From: a virus
Strand: one strand, 5' to 3'
Length of the DNA: 27,039 nt
Virus record (IMG/VR): IMGVR_UViG_3300034175_000100
Location: 1-27,039 of that record
The notes beneath the pieces were generated by a model, which ran no database searches, was not told where the DNA came from, and was given only the letters and a program-made list of their open reading frames with translations. Shown in pieces: positions 16,010 to 22,572 of this stretch. The stretch's first letter is position 1. Every line of letters starts with the position of its first letter. The position numbers and the translations under genes were made by a program.

Positions 16010-16285
16010 ATGACCTGGTCAACGCTCATCATCATCGGCCTGTGCCTGGCCATCGTCGTGATCCTCACGTTCGATGCCCTGATCATCGGCAACCTCAAGG
16101 TCGACAAGACCCAGCTGCAGATCAACAACGACACGTTGCTCCACAACCTGTCGATGCGTCACCCGTCCAGCCCGGGCTACCGGACTACGGACCAGGTGAT
16201 CGCTGAGCTCGAGCACTGCCTCACGTGCTGCCACCTCGTGGTGCCGCAGCACTTCACGTCCAGTCCACATCACGTCAAGCTCTGA
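16010..16285 (+). CDS. Small single-span membrane protein, 91 aa
   Basis: The ATG at 16010 follows GGGAAGGA with about an 8-base spacer. Residues 6-27 (LIIIGLCLAIVVILTF and on) form one clear transmembrane helix directly at the N-terminus. The rest is a polar domain with a CLTCCH cluster and several His residues near the C-terminus, possibly metal-binding. It is the first gene after the non-coding block. No family recognised. Small membrane proteins early in phage operons often modify the host envelope or block superinfection; that role is inference only. Confidence 0.7.
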   Translation: MTWSTLIIIGLCLAIVVILTFDALIIGNLKVDKTQLQINNDTLLHNLSMRHPSSPGYRTTDQVIAELEHCLTCCHLVVPQHFTSSPHHVKL

Positions 16286-16298
16286 AGGGAGCCGGCTC

Positions 16299-16418
16299 AT
16301 GTTGCACCCCACCAAGAAGCGTTCGCTTCGTACAGTCAGCCCGATGCTGGCGTACCTCGACCGCTACCTCAACAGCGCAGCCATCGACCGCAACCTCGAA
16401 GCGAGGTGGCAGGGCTGA
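16299..16418 (+). CDS. 39-aa basic microprotein
   Basis: The ATG at 16299 has GAAGGGAG ending 7 bases upstream, an excellent ribosome site for so short a frame. It encodes MLHPTKKRSLRTVSPMLAY followed by LDRYLNSAAIDRNLEARWQG, a basic peptide with a probable amphipathic helix. Its TGA overlaps the next start as TGATG, so the two are translationally coupled. Function unknown. Confidence 0.55.
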   Translation: MLHPTKKRSLRTVSPMLAYLDRYLNSAAIDRNLEARWQG

Positions 16419-16612
16419 TGCGCGCGCTCGTGCTCCAGCTCTGCCTGGTCGGCACGATGTTCGCGGCCGCGGCCTGCATCCCACCGCCGGCACCGGCGTT
16501 GGGTCAGGCCGTGGTCACGGTCGTCACCGACGACACACGCCCTCCGTTGTACGGGGGCTGCAAGGAGTGGCGTCCTGCCTACGGTCCGAAGCCGAGGCGC
16601 TGCCGTGGATGA
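16418..16612 (+). CDS. Putative small secreted lipoprotein, 64 aa
   Basis: I choose the ATG at 16418, overlapping the previous stop (TGATG), rather than the in-frame GTG at 16406: it gives a normal signal sequence MRALVLQLCLVGTMFAAAAC with a basic n-region, a hydrophobic core and a possible lipobox AAAC at residues 17-20. The mature part starts with CIPPPAPALG, a proline-rich linker, and ends in a short Cys-containing basic tail (two more Cys). The lipobox lacks the usual Leu at -3, so cleavage by signal peptidase I or an uncleaved anchor is also possible. Phage lipoproteins of this size can act in superinfection exclusion; not shown here. The stop overlaps the next gene by 8 bp. Confidence 0.6.
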   Translation: MRALVLQLCLVGTMFAAAACIPPPAPALGQAVVTVVTDDTRPPLYGGCKEWRPAYGPKPRRCRG

Positions 16613-17129
16613 CGATGAGATCCAGCTGCAGATGCGGCAGGATCTCTGGCGTCAAGAACTGCTGATGTCCAAGCAACAGCCACCTGCCTACGTTCAGCCG
16701 GCCAAGACATACAAGCAAGCACTCAACGAACTACTCGTCGGTGCAACCGAGGACAAGGTCAAGCAGGAGTACCGACTGCGTGACGGCACCAAGGTGTCCT
16801 TCGACTACCTGGCCAACGCCAGTGTCATCACACTCGAGGCGATGGCCCACCGCTTGCAGCGCATAGCATCTCCGAACCGGCAGCCGATGCTGCTGCCGTC
16901 CGTCGGCAGCCACGTCACCAACGGCACGATCGTGACGTGGAAGTCGAAGGGCATCTTCACCTACGCAGCCGTCAAGGCCGGCGACGCCTGGTTCATCACA
17001 GGCACGGGTGAGTTCTACGGCGGCAACACTTTCATGCACGGGGACTTCATTGTCCGTGTGCTGGGTGCAGCCGAGGTCTCCGACATCCAGATCGTCACCG
17101 ATCTGCTGCCGCTCAAGCTGCCCATCTGA
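16605..17129 (+). CDS. Conserved-looking phage protein of unknown function, 174 aa
   Basis: Starts at GTG 16605, inside the end of the preceding gene (8-bp overlap), with GAGG 7 bases upstream. The first 45 residues are acidic and helical, followed by a basic/aromatic mid-section and a C-terminal beta-rich part containing GTIVTWKSKGIFTYAAVKAG and then DAWFITGTGEFYGGNTFMHG, which looks like a small beta-barrel or wing domain. I recognise no catalytic motif. A strong hairpin follows its stop codon, closing the first rightward gene cluster. Confidence 0.75.
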   Translation: MDDDEIQLQMRQDLWRQELLMSKQQPPAYVQPAKTYKQALNELLVGATEDKVKQEYRLRDGTKVSFDYLANASVITLEAMAHRLQRIASPNRQPMLLPSVGSHVTNGTIVTWKSKGIFTYAAVKAGDAWFITGTGEFYGGNTFMHGDFIVRVLGAAEVSDIQIVTDLLPLKLPI

Positions 17130-17132
17130 ACT

Positions 17133-17171
17133 CCCGGTGCACAGTGGAATGCGTCCCCACTGTGCATCGGG
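17133..17171 (+). terminator. 15-bp hairpin after the 174-aa gene
   Basis: CCCGGTGCACAGTGG (17133-17147) and CCACTGTGCATCGGG (17157-17171) pair over 15 bp with one G-T wobble around a 9-base loop, starting 3 bases after the stop codon. No T-run follows. This is either a terminator of the tail-less type common in actinobacteria or a processing hairpin in the leader of the next gene. Confidence 0.65.
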
Positions 17172-17214
17172 TTACCAATGTAGGGCGCGCAGTACCGACC
17201 ACAAGGAGATCCAC

Positions 17215-17535
17215 ATGGGTAAGACCCAGCGAGGCACCGCCGCCAACCAGGCTGCAGCCTCCACCACCGAAGAGACCAAGCGCACGCGCAAGGTCCTGAC
17301 CCCGGCCGAGCGCATCGCCAAGGCCGAGGCCGACCTGGCCGCACTCAAGGCCAAGGCCAACGAGAAGGAGGAGAAGGCCAAGGCCGCGGCGCGCGAGAAG
17401 CGCAACGACCTGCTCATCAAGCGAGGAAAGCTCGACGAGCAGATCGCAGAGCTCAACGCCACCATCGGTGTCGACGAGGTCGACGAGAACGGCCTGACCA
17501 ACGAGGACCACCTCGCGCTCGAGGGCAAGGACTGA
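17215..17535 (+). CDS. Lys/Glu/Ala-rich coiled-coil protein, 106 aa
   Basis: The frame is open from 17008, but the ATG at 17215 has a perfect AAGGAGATCCAC leader and lies beyond the hairpin, so it is the likely start. The protein begins MGKTQRGTAANQAAAS and has a long charged helix at about 28-85 (repeats of LAALKAKANEKEEKAKAAA type, then RNDLLIKRGKLDEQIAEL) with heptad spacing, followed by an acidic tail. Such proteins can be scaffolds, nucleoid-like proteins or partners of nucleases; no family is recognised. It stands between two hairpins and may be expressed separately. Confidence 0.75.
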   Translation: MGKTQRGTAANQAAASTTEETKRTRKVLTPAERIAKAEADLAALKAKANEKEEKAKAAAREKRNDLLIKRGKLDEQIAELNATIGVDEVDENGLTNEDHLALEGKD

Positions 17536-17557
17536 CCTGTCCTTGCTTCACGTACCC

Positions 17558-17600
17558 ACGACAGGCCGGCGTCCACCCGAGATGAGCGCCGGCCTGCCGT
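17558..17600 (+). terminator. 10-bp perfect hairpin (13 bp with one mismatch)
   Basis: CAGGCCGGCG (17562-17571) pairs with CGCCGGCCTG (17587-17596) around a 15-base loop; ACG/CGT extend it after one mismatch. It lies 22 bases after the stop of the coiled-coil gene. No T-run. Confidence 0.6.
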
Positions 17601-17626
17601 GTACAGCACCAAGGAAGTGAGGCTCC

Positions 17627-18424
17627 ATGACCACAGCACGAGACACCATCGACGACATGCTGACCCTGCTCAAGGGCCAGCCTGTCTTCCTGTGCGGCAG
17701 CCTGGTCGCTGAGGATGAGTACGGTCTGACCGATGCTCACTCCGACGTCGACCTGTTCTGCCCCACCGGCAACGTCCTCGTTGCCACCACGCAGTTCCTG
17801 CTCGGCCACGGCTACAAGCTCGACGACCGGATGGAGCGCACCTGGTACAGGTGGCTTCGCTTCGGGTTCAAGACCTGGCACACGAACAGCCTTCGGCTCA
17901 TGTCACCTGGGGGGGTGGAGACCAACCTGGTCTACAAGCTGACCGAGGGTCACGCGACCACGTCCCTGGCACAGGTGCTGGAGTCGTTCGACTTCGGCCT
18001 GCTCGGAGTGGGCTACGACGTGGAGACCGGCGTCCGCCGGGACCTGCGTCCGTACCTGTTTCCGCAGTTCCACGGGCTGCATTGGGTGCGCAACGGCCCG
18101 CTGCCGATGATGCCGAACAAGCGTGAGGCATGGCGCAACGGATTCATCAGCCAGTACAACGGGCTGCGTGAGTTCGGTCGCTACGCCAAGTACCACGAGT
18201 ACGGCTACGACATGAGCCTGGTGAAGGACGACCTGGCCACGGGCTACGCGGAAGCGGCGCTCTACATGATGAACCATTTCGATGCTGACAAGCAGCAGCA
18301 AGGGCTCATCTACCAGACCATCGGACTGAAGATCGAGGACGACAAGATCGACGAGCTGTTCGCTGCGGCGAAGCAGATCGACTTCAAGGACTCGCTCGAC
18401 GCGATCATGGAGGCACTCGAATGA
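17627..18424 (+). CDS. Nucleotidyltransferase-fold protein, 265 aa
   Basis: ATG at 17627 preceded by AAGGAAGTGAGG. The N-terminus carries the signature of DNA polymerase beta-type nucleotidyltransferases: FLCGS with Gly24-Ser25, then SDVDLF with Asp40 and Asp42, 15 residues later, and VETNLV around Glu98 as the probable third carboxylate. These residues bind Mg2+ and the NTP. The C-terminal half is helical and unassigned. Members transfer nucleotides to proteins, RNAs or small molecules (including antitoxin/toxin NTases and tRNA-modifying enzymes); the substrate here cannot be told. The stop codon overlaps the next start as ATGA, so it heads a coupled run of four genes. A metabolic or anti-defence role is possible. 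Confidence 0.7.
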   Translation: MTTARDTIDDMLTLLKGQPVFLCGSLVAEDEYGLTDAHSDVDLFCPTGNVLVATTQFLLGHGYKLDDRMERTWYRWLRFGFKTWHTNSLRLMSPGGVETNLVYKLTEGHATTSLAQVLESFDFGLLGVGYDVETGVRRDLRPYLFPQFHGLHWVRNGPLPMMPNKREAWRNGFISQYNGLREFGRYAKYHEYGYDMSLVKDDLATGYAEAALYMMNHFDADKQQQGLIYQTIGLKIEDDKIDELFAAAKQIDFKDSLDAIMEALE

Positions 18425-18561
18425 TCATCGTCCTGGGCATCATCGCTGACGAGTCACTCGTCACACCGGAGTTCATCGCTGAGCACGTCCTCGAGCTCGA
18501 GGGTGTGGTCAGCGTGGACGTCGACTCGGCCGACGCACCTGTGACGGAGGTGCCGTGCTGA
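18421..18561 (+). CDS. 46-aa acidic microprotein
   Basis: ATG at 18421 overlaps the NTase stop (ATGA). Sequence MIIVLGIIADESLVTPEFIA then EHVLELEGVVSVDVDSADAP and a short tail ending in Cys. It is acidic, with a hydrophobic first strand, and ends TGATG into the next gene. The tight coupling on both sides and its Glu/Asp content make it a credible small gene; function unknown. Confidence 0.5.
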   Translation: MIIVLGIIADESLVTPEFIAEHVLELEGVVSVDVDSADAPVTEVPC

Positions 18562-18692
18562 TGGCCGACAAGAAACGGATTCATCTGTGGTTCGGCTGCT
18601 GGTGTGGCTCCGGCCACGATTGGGAGAAGGCCAAGCACGGCACCGTCGACGGCCTGACCCAAGCTCAGATCGAAGAGAGGACGAAGGCATGA
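18561..18692 (+). CDS. 43-aa microprotein with Cys/His cluster
   Basis: ATG at 18561 (TGATG junction with the previous stop). Sequence begins MADKKRIHLWFGCWCGSGHD and ends with a helix of the type LTQAQIEERTKA. The CWC-GSGH group could bind a metal with the nearby His residues. The stop overlaps the next start as ATGA. Function unknown. Confidence 0.5.
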   Translation: MADKKRIHLWFGCWCGSGHDWEKAKHGTVDGLTQAQIEERTKA

Positions 18693-18895
18693 GCGAGTAC
18701 CTCTGCCCCAACTGCCTCGAGCAGAGCACCGAGTCGGACGTCTGCTCCGACTGCAACACCTCAATGTCGGTGGCTGACGATAGCCTCGACAAGCTGGTCG
18801 CCCAGGCCAGTGTTCCGAACCTCGCCGCGCTGTTCGCAGCCGGCAAGGCAGCCGGACTGATCACCGCCCAGGTGGAGTACGGCCACACGCCGTGA
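18689..18895 (+). CDS. Zinc-ribbon microprotein, 68 aa
   Basis: The ATG at 18689 overlaps the preceding stop (ATGA) and has GAGAGGACGAAG upstream. The protein begins MSEYLCPNCLEQ and has CPNC followed 10 residues later by CSDC, a classical CxxC...CxxC zinc ribbon, then an alanine-rich helix (NLAALFAAGKAAG). Zinc ribbons of this type bind nucleic acid or partner proteins. It is the last of four translationally coupled genes headed by the nucleotidyltransferase. Confidence 0.65.
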   Translation: MSEYLCPNCLEQSTESDVCSDCNTSMSVADDSLDKLVAQASVPNLAALFAAGKAAGLITAQVEYGHTP

Positions 18896-18974
18896 TCCCG
18901 AAAGGCACGACAGGTCACCGGCTCAGCAGGATCCATGCAGTATCCATCGCAACACCCGACCAAGGGAGATCCAC

Positions 18975-19445
18975 ATGTTCAAGACCAACATCCTCGTGGG
19001 CGAGCGTGTCCTCGTCAGCGGCACCGACGTCACCGGCGAGTCCGGCAAGACCATCGTCGACGCCACGCAATGGAACGAGCTCGCCCTCCGCAAGGACGTG
19101 AGCAAGGCCACCGCCGACTTCGACGCAGCAGTCGAGGCGTTCTACGCCCCGCTCACGGACGCCGCTGACGCGGCCGAGCAGGCGTTCAAGGGCAACAAGC
19201 CCGACGACGCCTCGGCGTACGTCGTGATCCAGGAGGAGGTGCCGGCCACCCCCGGCCAGGTCGGACACACCGTCCGCCTGACCAGGGACTCGGTCATCCT
19301 GCGCCTCATCGAGGAGGGCAACACCGACCGCCTCGTGTGGGTCGACGACCAGCTCGAGGTTCTCGAGGTCCTGCCCAACACCAGCACGTCTGCTGCGGTC
19401 GTCACCTCTGGTGACCCGCACGCCGACGAGCTCGTCGAGAGCTGA
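18975..19445 (+). CDS. Unknown protein, 156 aa
   Basis: ATG at 18975 with the strong leader GGGAGATCCAC, nearly identical to that of the coiled-coil gene at 17215. The protein is acidic, with a central alanine-rich helix (DFDAAVEAFYAPLTDAADAA) and a beta-rich second half (HTVRLTRDSVILRLIEEG; DRLVWVDDQLEVLEVL). Its Thr/Ser/Ala-rich C-terminus looks disordered. No family recognised. A perfect 14-bp hairpin follows, so it probably forms its own transcript end. Confidence 0.75.
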   Translation: MFKTNILVGERVLVSGTDVTGESGKTIVDATQWNELALRKDVSKATADFDAAVEAFYAPLTDAADAAEQAFKGNKPDDASAYVVIQEEVPATPGQVGHTVRLTRDSVILRLIEEGNTDRLVWVDDQLEVLEVLPNTSTSAAVVTSGDPHADELVES

Positions 19446-19454
19446 CCAACGGTT

Positions 19455-19488
19455 GAGCGGCAGCACCCCGCCCAGGGTGCTGCCGCTC
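19455..19488 (+). terminator. 14-bp perfect hairpin between the 156-aa gene and the MoxR gene
   Basis: GAGCGGCAGCACCC (19455-19468), loop CGCCCA, GGGTGCTGCCGCTC (19475-19488): no mismatch. Only TT follows. It begins 10 bases after a stop codon and lies about 50 bases before the next start. Likely a terminator or transcript-stability element. Confidence 0.7.
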
Positions 19489-19539
19489 TTCGGCAGTACG
19501 GACCACCGACAACTCACTCTTTCAAGGGAAGGATCGCAC

Positions 19540-20490
19540 ATGCTCGAGAAGATCCTCAAGCTGTACGTGATGTACATGGCCGCCGATGTGCGGTCACCTC
19601 TGCCCCACCTGGTGGGGCCACCCGGCTGTGGCAAGTCCACAGCCGTGGAGCAGGCAGCCCAACTGCTCGGCGTCAACCTCCACATCATCAACGTCTCTCG
19701 GCTGTCGCCTCTCGAGATCGAGGGGGTGCAGATGCCACACGGTACGGGGGAGGAGATGGTGCTGCGCATGTTGCCGGCCACCTTCTGGACCAGCCTGAAG
19801 GACGGCGACATCCTGTTGCTCGACGAGTTCCTTCGGGGATTCCCCGAGGTCTACAACGGGCTGCTCGACATCCTCACGTCCAGGCGTGTGGGTGCCTTCG
19901 TCCTGCCGAAGGTGTTCATCATCGGTGCGTCCAACAGCACGGTGGCTTATGACCCCGCGCTCGAGGACAGACTGATCCACCTGCCGGTCAACGACCCGCG
20001 CACCAACAAGAAGCACAAGGCCGTGCTGGCACAGCTCATCGTCGATGGGCTGGGTCTCAACCCGATCATGGTCAACCACCAGGAGATGCACTCGTTGCTC
20101 GACACGGTGGTGCTGCCCATGTTCGATGTGCTCGACGCCTTCAAGAAGAAGGGCACGACACCGTCACCGGTGAAGGGCAAGTCGATCCGCAACCTGATCG
20201 GGCAAGCCCTGCTTCGTGAGGTGGAGACCACCGAGCTGGCCGAGCTCATCTCGATGAACAACCGAGAGACCATCAACTCGGCGAAATGGCAGTACATGTT
20301 CCTGCTGTCCGGCAAGAACGTCGATCCCCGCTACACAGCGGTGATCCCCAAGATTCCTCGGGACAAGCTGACTCCGCTGCAGCTCACCAACCTGCAGCTC
20401 AACGAGCAGTTGCTCCAGATGGAAGCGATCCGCAACGAGAAGGAAGGAACCGAAGAAGATGACGATGACCCGTTCACAGATCTCGGCTGA
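19540..20490 (+). CDS. MoxR-type AAA+ ATPase, 316 aa
   Basis: I place the start at ATG 19540 (leader AAGGGAAGGATCGCAC) rather than further upstream, where the frame would run through the 14-bp hairpin. Walker A is GPPGCGKST (26-34), Walker B ILLLDE (91-96), sensor 1 IIGASN (127-132), and the arginine-finger region LEDRL (141-145). The short N-terminus and this motif order fit the MoxR/RavA family, which acts as a ring-shaped ATPase remodelling a client, usually together with a von Willebrand factor A protein. Such a protein is encoded next, overlapping by 32 bp. The C-terminus ends in a Glu/Asp-rich tail (EGTEEDDDDPF). Phage pairs like this are known but their client is not; ordinary replication or anti-defence roles are both possible. 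Confidence 0.85.
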   Translation: MLEKILKLYVMYMAADVRSPLPHLVGPPGCGKSTAVEQAAQLLGVNLHIINVSRLSPLEIEGVQMPHGTGEEMVLRMLPATFWTSLKDGDILLLDEFLRGFPEVYNGLLDILTSRRVGAFVLPKVFIIGASNSTVAYDPALEDRLIHLPVNDPRTNKKHKAVLAQLIVDGLGLNPIMVNHQEMHSLLDTVVLPMFDVLDAFKKKGTTPSPVKGKSIRNLIGQALLREVETTELAELISMNNRETINSAKWQYMFLLSGKNVDPRYTAVIPKIPRDKLTPLQLTNLQLNEQLLQMEAIRNEKEGTEEDDDDPFTDLG

Positions 20491-21415
20491 CCTCGAGATC
20501 TTCGAGGTCAAGCCCGGTCTGAAGTTCGCTCTCACCACACTGAAGGCGCTGTTGCCTGACGTCGAGACCCTGCTGTTCTTCGGCAAGGTCTACGAGCTGG
20601 ACGTGTACCAGCTCTCCGCTCTGCTGGCCAAGATGTTCGCCGGCCACAACCTCGTCGACGAGTTGCAGTCCGGTGCACACAGCACCGACCTGCAGGACTA
20701 CATCGTCGACGACCTCTGTCCCGAGCTCTGGAATCTAGAGGCTGGCGAGGTCGAGTTCGCACCCGACGTCGCCAAGGGGGAGATCCTCCCGGAGGTGTGG
20801 AAGTCGCTCGAGGTGGAGGTCGCTGCCTCCATCAAGGCGGTGGCTGCCAAGCTCCAGGACATGGTCGGTCTGATGCCCGGCAAGCAGGGCAGCATGGTGT
20901 TCCGGTCGATGATGACCATGAACGCCAAACGTCCGACGATCGGTCAGTACAAGGCGGCGGTGCACCACGCACCGAAGCCCGACAACCTGATCATCTTCGA
21001 CGTGTCCGGCTCGATGGGTGAGCGCCTCGTCCAGACCCTGGTCGACGACGTGGTGGCCATGTCCTACATGGCCAACGCCCACCTGGCGATCGTGTCCAAC
21101 ACGACCACCCATTGGGAGCCTGGCTCCTACGACAGCGCCTCCGTGCTGGCGGCCGCCGAGTTCGGTGGCACGCAGTACGAGACGCTGGCCCCGCTCCTCG
21201 AGCGGGACTGGGGTGTCGTGGTCACGGTCGCTGACTACGACTCGTCGGCCAGCGCGCGGGACTTCATCGCGCGTAACTGCCGCGGTTCGATCGAGCAGGT
21301 GCTGGACATCAGCCTGGTCAACCGGCCGACGTTCCTGGCTGAGTGCGTGGGCCAGCTCGCCAACGAGGTCCGTCCGGTCCTCGTGGCAACGGGCAGCTAC
21401 GTGCTGAGCAACTGA
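20459..21415 (+). CDS. VWA-domain protein, MoxR partner, 318 aa
   Basis: ATG at 20459 lies inside the end of the ATPase gene (32-bp overlap), with GGAAGGAAC upstream; a second in-frame ATG is at 20465. The MIDAS metal site is visible: FDVSGSMG with Asp181, Ser183 and Ser185, and GGTQYETL with Thr238, the usual third MIDAS loop. A helical N-terminal region of about 170 residues precedes the VWA domain. VWA proteins adjacent to MoxR ATPases deliver or bind the client protein through a Mg2+/Ca2+-bridged contact. The overlap suggests coupled translation in fixed ratio. Confidence 0.85.
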   Translation: MTMTRSQISADLEIFEVKPGLKFALTTLKALLPDVETLLFFGKVYELDVYQLSALLAKMFAGHNLVDELQSGAHSTDLQDYIVDDLCPELWNLEAGEVEFAPDVAKGEILPEVWKSLEVEVAASIKAVAAKLQDMVGLMPGKQGSMVFRSMMTMNAKRPTIGQYKAAVHHAPKPDNLIIFDVSGSMGERLVQTLVDDVVAMSYMANAHLAIVSNTTTHWEPGSYDSASVLAAAEFGGTQYETLAPLLERDWGVVVTVADYDSSASARDFIARNCRGSIEQVLDISLVNRPTFLAECVGQLANEVRPVLVATGSYVLSN

Positions 21416-21418
21416 ACC

Positions 21419-21529
21419 ATGCGTATCTGTTACGAGTGCAGCTACGGAGAGCACGACACCTGCCCATTGGTGGAGGGCTGCTCCTGCTGTGAAGACACCG
21501 TCAACCGTATGGATGACGAGCTCACCTGA
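21419..21529 (+). CDS. 36-aa Cys-rich microprotein
   Basis: ATG at 21419, three bases after the VWA stop. It encodes MRICYECSYGEHDTCPLVEG followed by CSCCEDTVNRMDDELT. Seven Cys and one His in 36 residues (C4, C7, H12, C15, C21, C23, C24) suggest a zinc-knuckle peptide. The ribosome site is weak, so translation may depend on termination of the upstream gene. Function unknown; the case rests on the non-random Cys pattern and position. Confidence 0.45.
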   Translation: MRICYECSYGEHDTCPLVEGCSCCEDTVNRMDDELT

Positions 21530-21556
21530 TACACCCTGGCCGATCGGCAGGTAAGA

Positions 21557-21644
21557 GCGAGTGATTGGGCGGAGCCGGTTACGCCCCGAATATTTGGATA
21601 GCACTCGCCGCCAGGCACAGCTGTACCTGCGGAAAAAATTTTCC
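21557..21644 (+). promoter_or_regulatory. Leader with nested stems and an A/T palindrome before the SSB-like gene
   Basis: GCGAGTG (21557-21563) pairs with CACTCGC (21602-21608) and encloses GGGCG/CGCCC (21567-21571, 21582-21586). A few bases later GGAAAA-AA-TTTTCC (21631-21644) forms a palindrome about 32 bases before the next ATG. A similar GAAAA-C-TTTTC palindrome followed by CGAGT lies at 14571-14581 in the divergent hub. They may be regulatory sites. Confidence 0.35.
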
Positions 21645-21675
21645 GGAGTTCCGACCAAACAAGAAGGAGCCCATC

Positions 21676-22350
21676 ATGGGTGAGAAGAACCCCAAGGTCG
21701 TGACCATCTACGGCCGTCTGTCGTTCCCGACGTTCACCGCGAAGGAGGCGTACGAGCGCAGCCTCAGGGGCAACTACCCGGCTGCCGATGTGGCGTCCGC
21801 GGCGCCTGACTTCCAGCTCCTGCTGGAGCAGCCGCAGCACGACAAGTTCCTGAAGCACATCACCGATGTCTTCTTCCCGTACTGCTCCGCACAGGAGAAG
21901 GCCGGCGAGAAGCGCGACGCGCTGAACGACAAGGAGATCGCCAAGCTGGTGGCTGACATCACCGGTGACCTGACCGACCAGACCTACAACACGCCGGTCA
22001 AGCCGGTGCACGAGAAGACGGCTCCGCTCGCACCCGAGTGCGTGTCGTCCATCAAGGTCATCGGCAACAAGGGTGTGGACATGGAGCTCAAGGCCATCGT
22101 CCAGGGCGAGGACGAGCTGCTGGTGCCGGACCCGGACCAGCTGACGTTCCCGATCATCAAGCCGATCAACCAGACGGTGCACAACATGTACCCGGGTTGC
22201 CTCGTCGCGGTGACGATCAACCTCTACGCCTACCACAACGGGAAGAACCCCGGCTTCAGTGCCGGTGGTTCCGTCGCGGTGTTCAAGGCTGACGCCGACC
22301 GCTTCGGTGGTGGCGTGACCGTCGACGAGGATGACATCTTCGCCGACTGA
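21676..22350 (+). CDS. DUF2815-type single-stranded DNA-binding protein, 224 aa
   Basis: The frame is open from 21565, but ATG 21676 has AAGGAG six bases upstream. The protein matches my recollection of DUF2815: an N-terminal GRLSFPTF strand, a middle helical part, and a C-terminal run VTINLYAYHNGKNPGFSAGG followed by a RFGGG segment and an acidic tail (DEDDIFAD). DUF2815 proteins are OB-fold-like phage proteins believed to act as ssDNA-binding proteins in replication; the acidic tail is typical of SSBs that recruit polymerase and nuclease partners. It precedes DUF2800 nuclease and family A polymerase genes, the order common in phages with this replication set. Confidence 0.75.
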   Translation: MGEKNPKVVTIYGRLSFPTFTAKEAYERSLRGNYPAADVASAAPDFQLLLEQPQHDKFLKHITDVFFPYCSAQEKAGEKRDALNDKEIAKLVADITGDLTDQTYNTPVKPVHEKTAPLAPECVSSIKVIGNKGVDMELKAIVQGEDELLVPDPDQLTFPIIKPINQTVHNMYPGCLVAVTINLYAYHNGKNPGFSAGGSVAVFKADADRFGGGVTVDEDDIFAD

Positions 22351-22390
22351 TCCATGCAACAACCTCGGACCCAGCGCAAAGCGGGTTCGA

Positions 22391-22480
22391 GTGGTAGCGG
22401 ACGAAGCGGTTAGCCAGGAGGGAACGCCTGGTGTACGTGAGTCACGGCTACTCCAGGTTGGTCCACCTCTCCGCTACCAC
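22391..22480 (+). ncRNA. Candidate structured RNA closed by an 11-bp helix
   Basis: GTGGTAGCGGA (22391-22401) pairs perfectly with TCCGCTACCAC (22470-22480). Inside lie CCAGG/CCTGG (22414-22418, 22427-22431), CGTGA-G-TCACG (22436-22446) and AGGT/ACCT (22455-22458, 22465-22468): a multi-branched fold. The 3' side ends CGCTACC-A-CCA, like a tRNA acceptor with discriminator and CCA, but no anticodon or T arm of normal geometry exists. It may be a riboregulator of the nuclease-polymerase genes or a free RNA. The gap 22351-22572 contains no gene. Confidence 0.4.
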
Positions 22481-22497
22481 CAGGGATACAACGGCCA

Positions 22498-22527
22498 GCC
22501 CCGTCCAGGGTCACACCTGGGCGGGGC
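22498..22527 (+). terminator. 12-bp GC-rich hairpin before the DUF2800 gene
   Basis: GCCCCGTCCAGG (22498-22509) pairs with CCTGGGCGGGGC (22516-22527), with one T-G wobble and a 6-base loop. No T-run follows. It lies 45 bases before the next start. Terminator, attenuator or processing site. Confidence 0.6.
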
Positions 22528-22572
22528 ACGCAGCGCGGGACCAAGCCCAAGCGCACTCAACAGGAGGAACCA

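Noticed and set aside
17008-17214. Longer N-terminus for the coiled-coil gene
   Set aside because: It would cross the previous gene's end and a 15-bp hairpin; the ATG at 17215 has a perfect ribosome site.
19411-19539. Longer N-terminus for the MoxR gene
   Set aside because: It would run through the 14-bp hairpin and the end of the preceding gene; the family normally starts close to the Walker A motif.
18454-19811. Minus-strand frames 18454-18963 and 18915-19811
   Set aside because: They lie antisense to well-supported coupled genes, lack ribosome sites, and show the Arg/Ser/Val-rich composition of shadow frames.
22391-22483. tRNA gene
   Set aside because: The 3' side looks like an acceptor with ACCA, but no 5-bp T arm adjoins it and no anticodon arm of 5+7+5 can be formed; kept as a structured RNA candidate.
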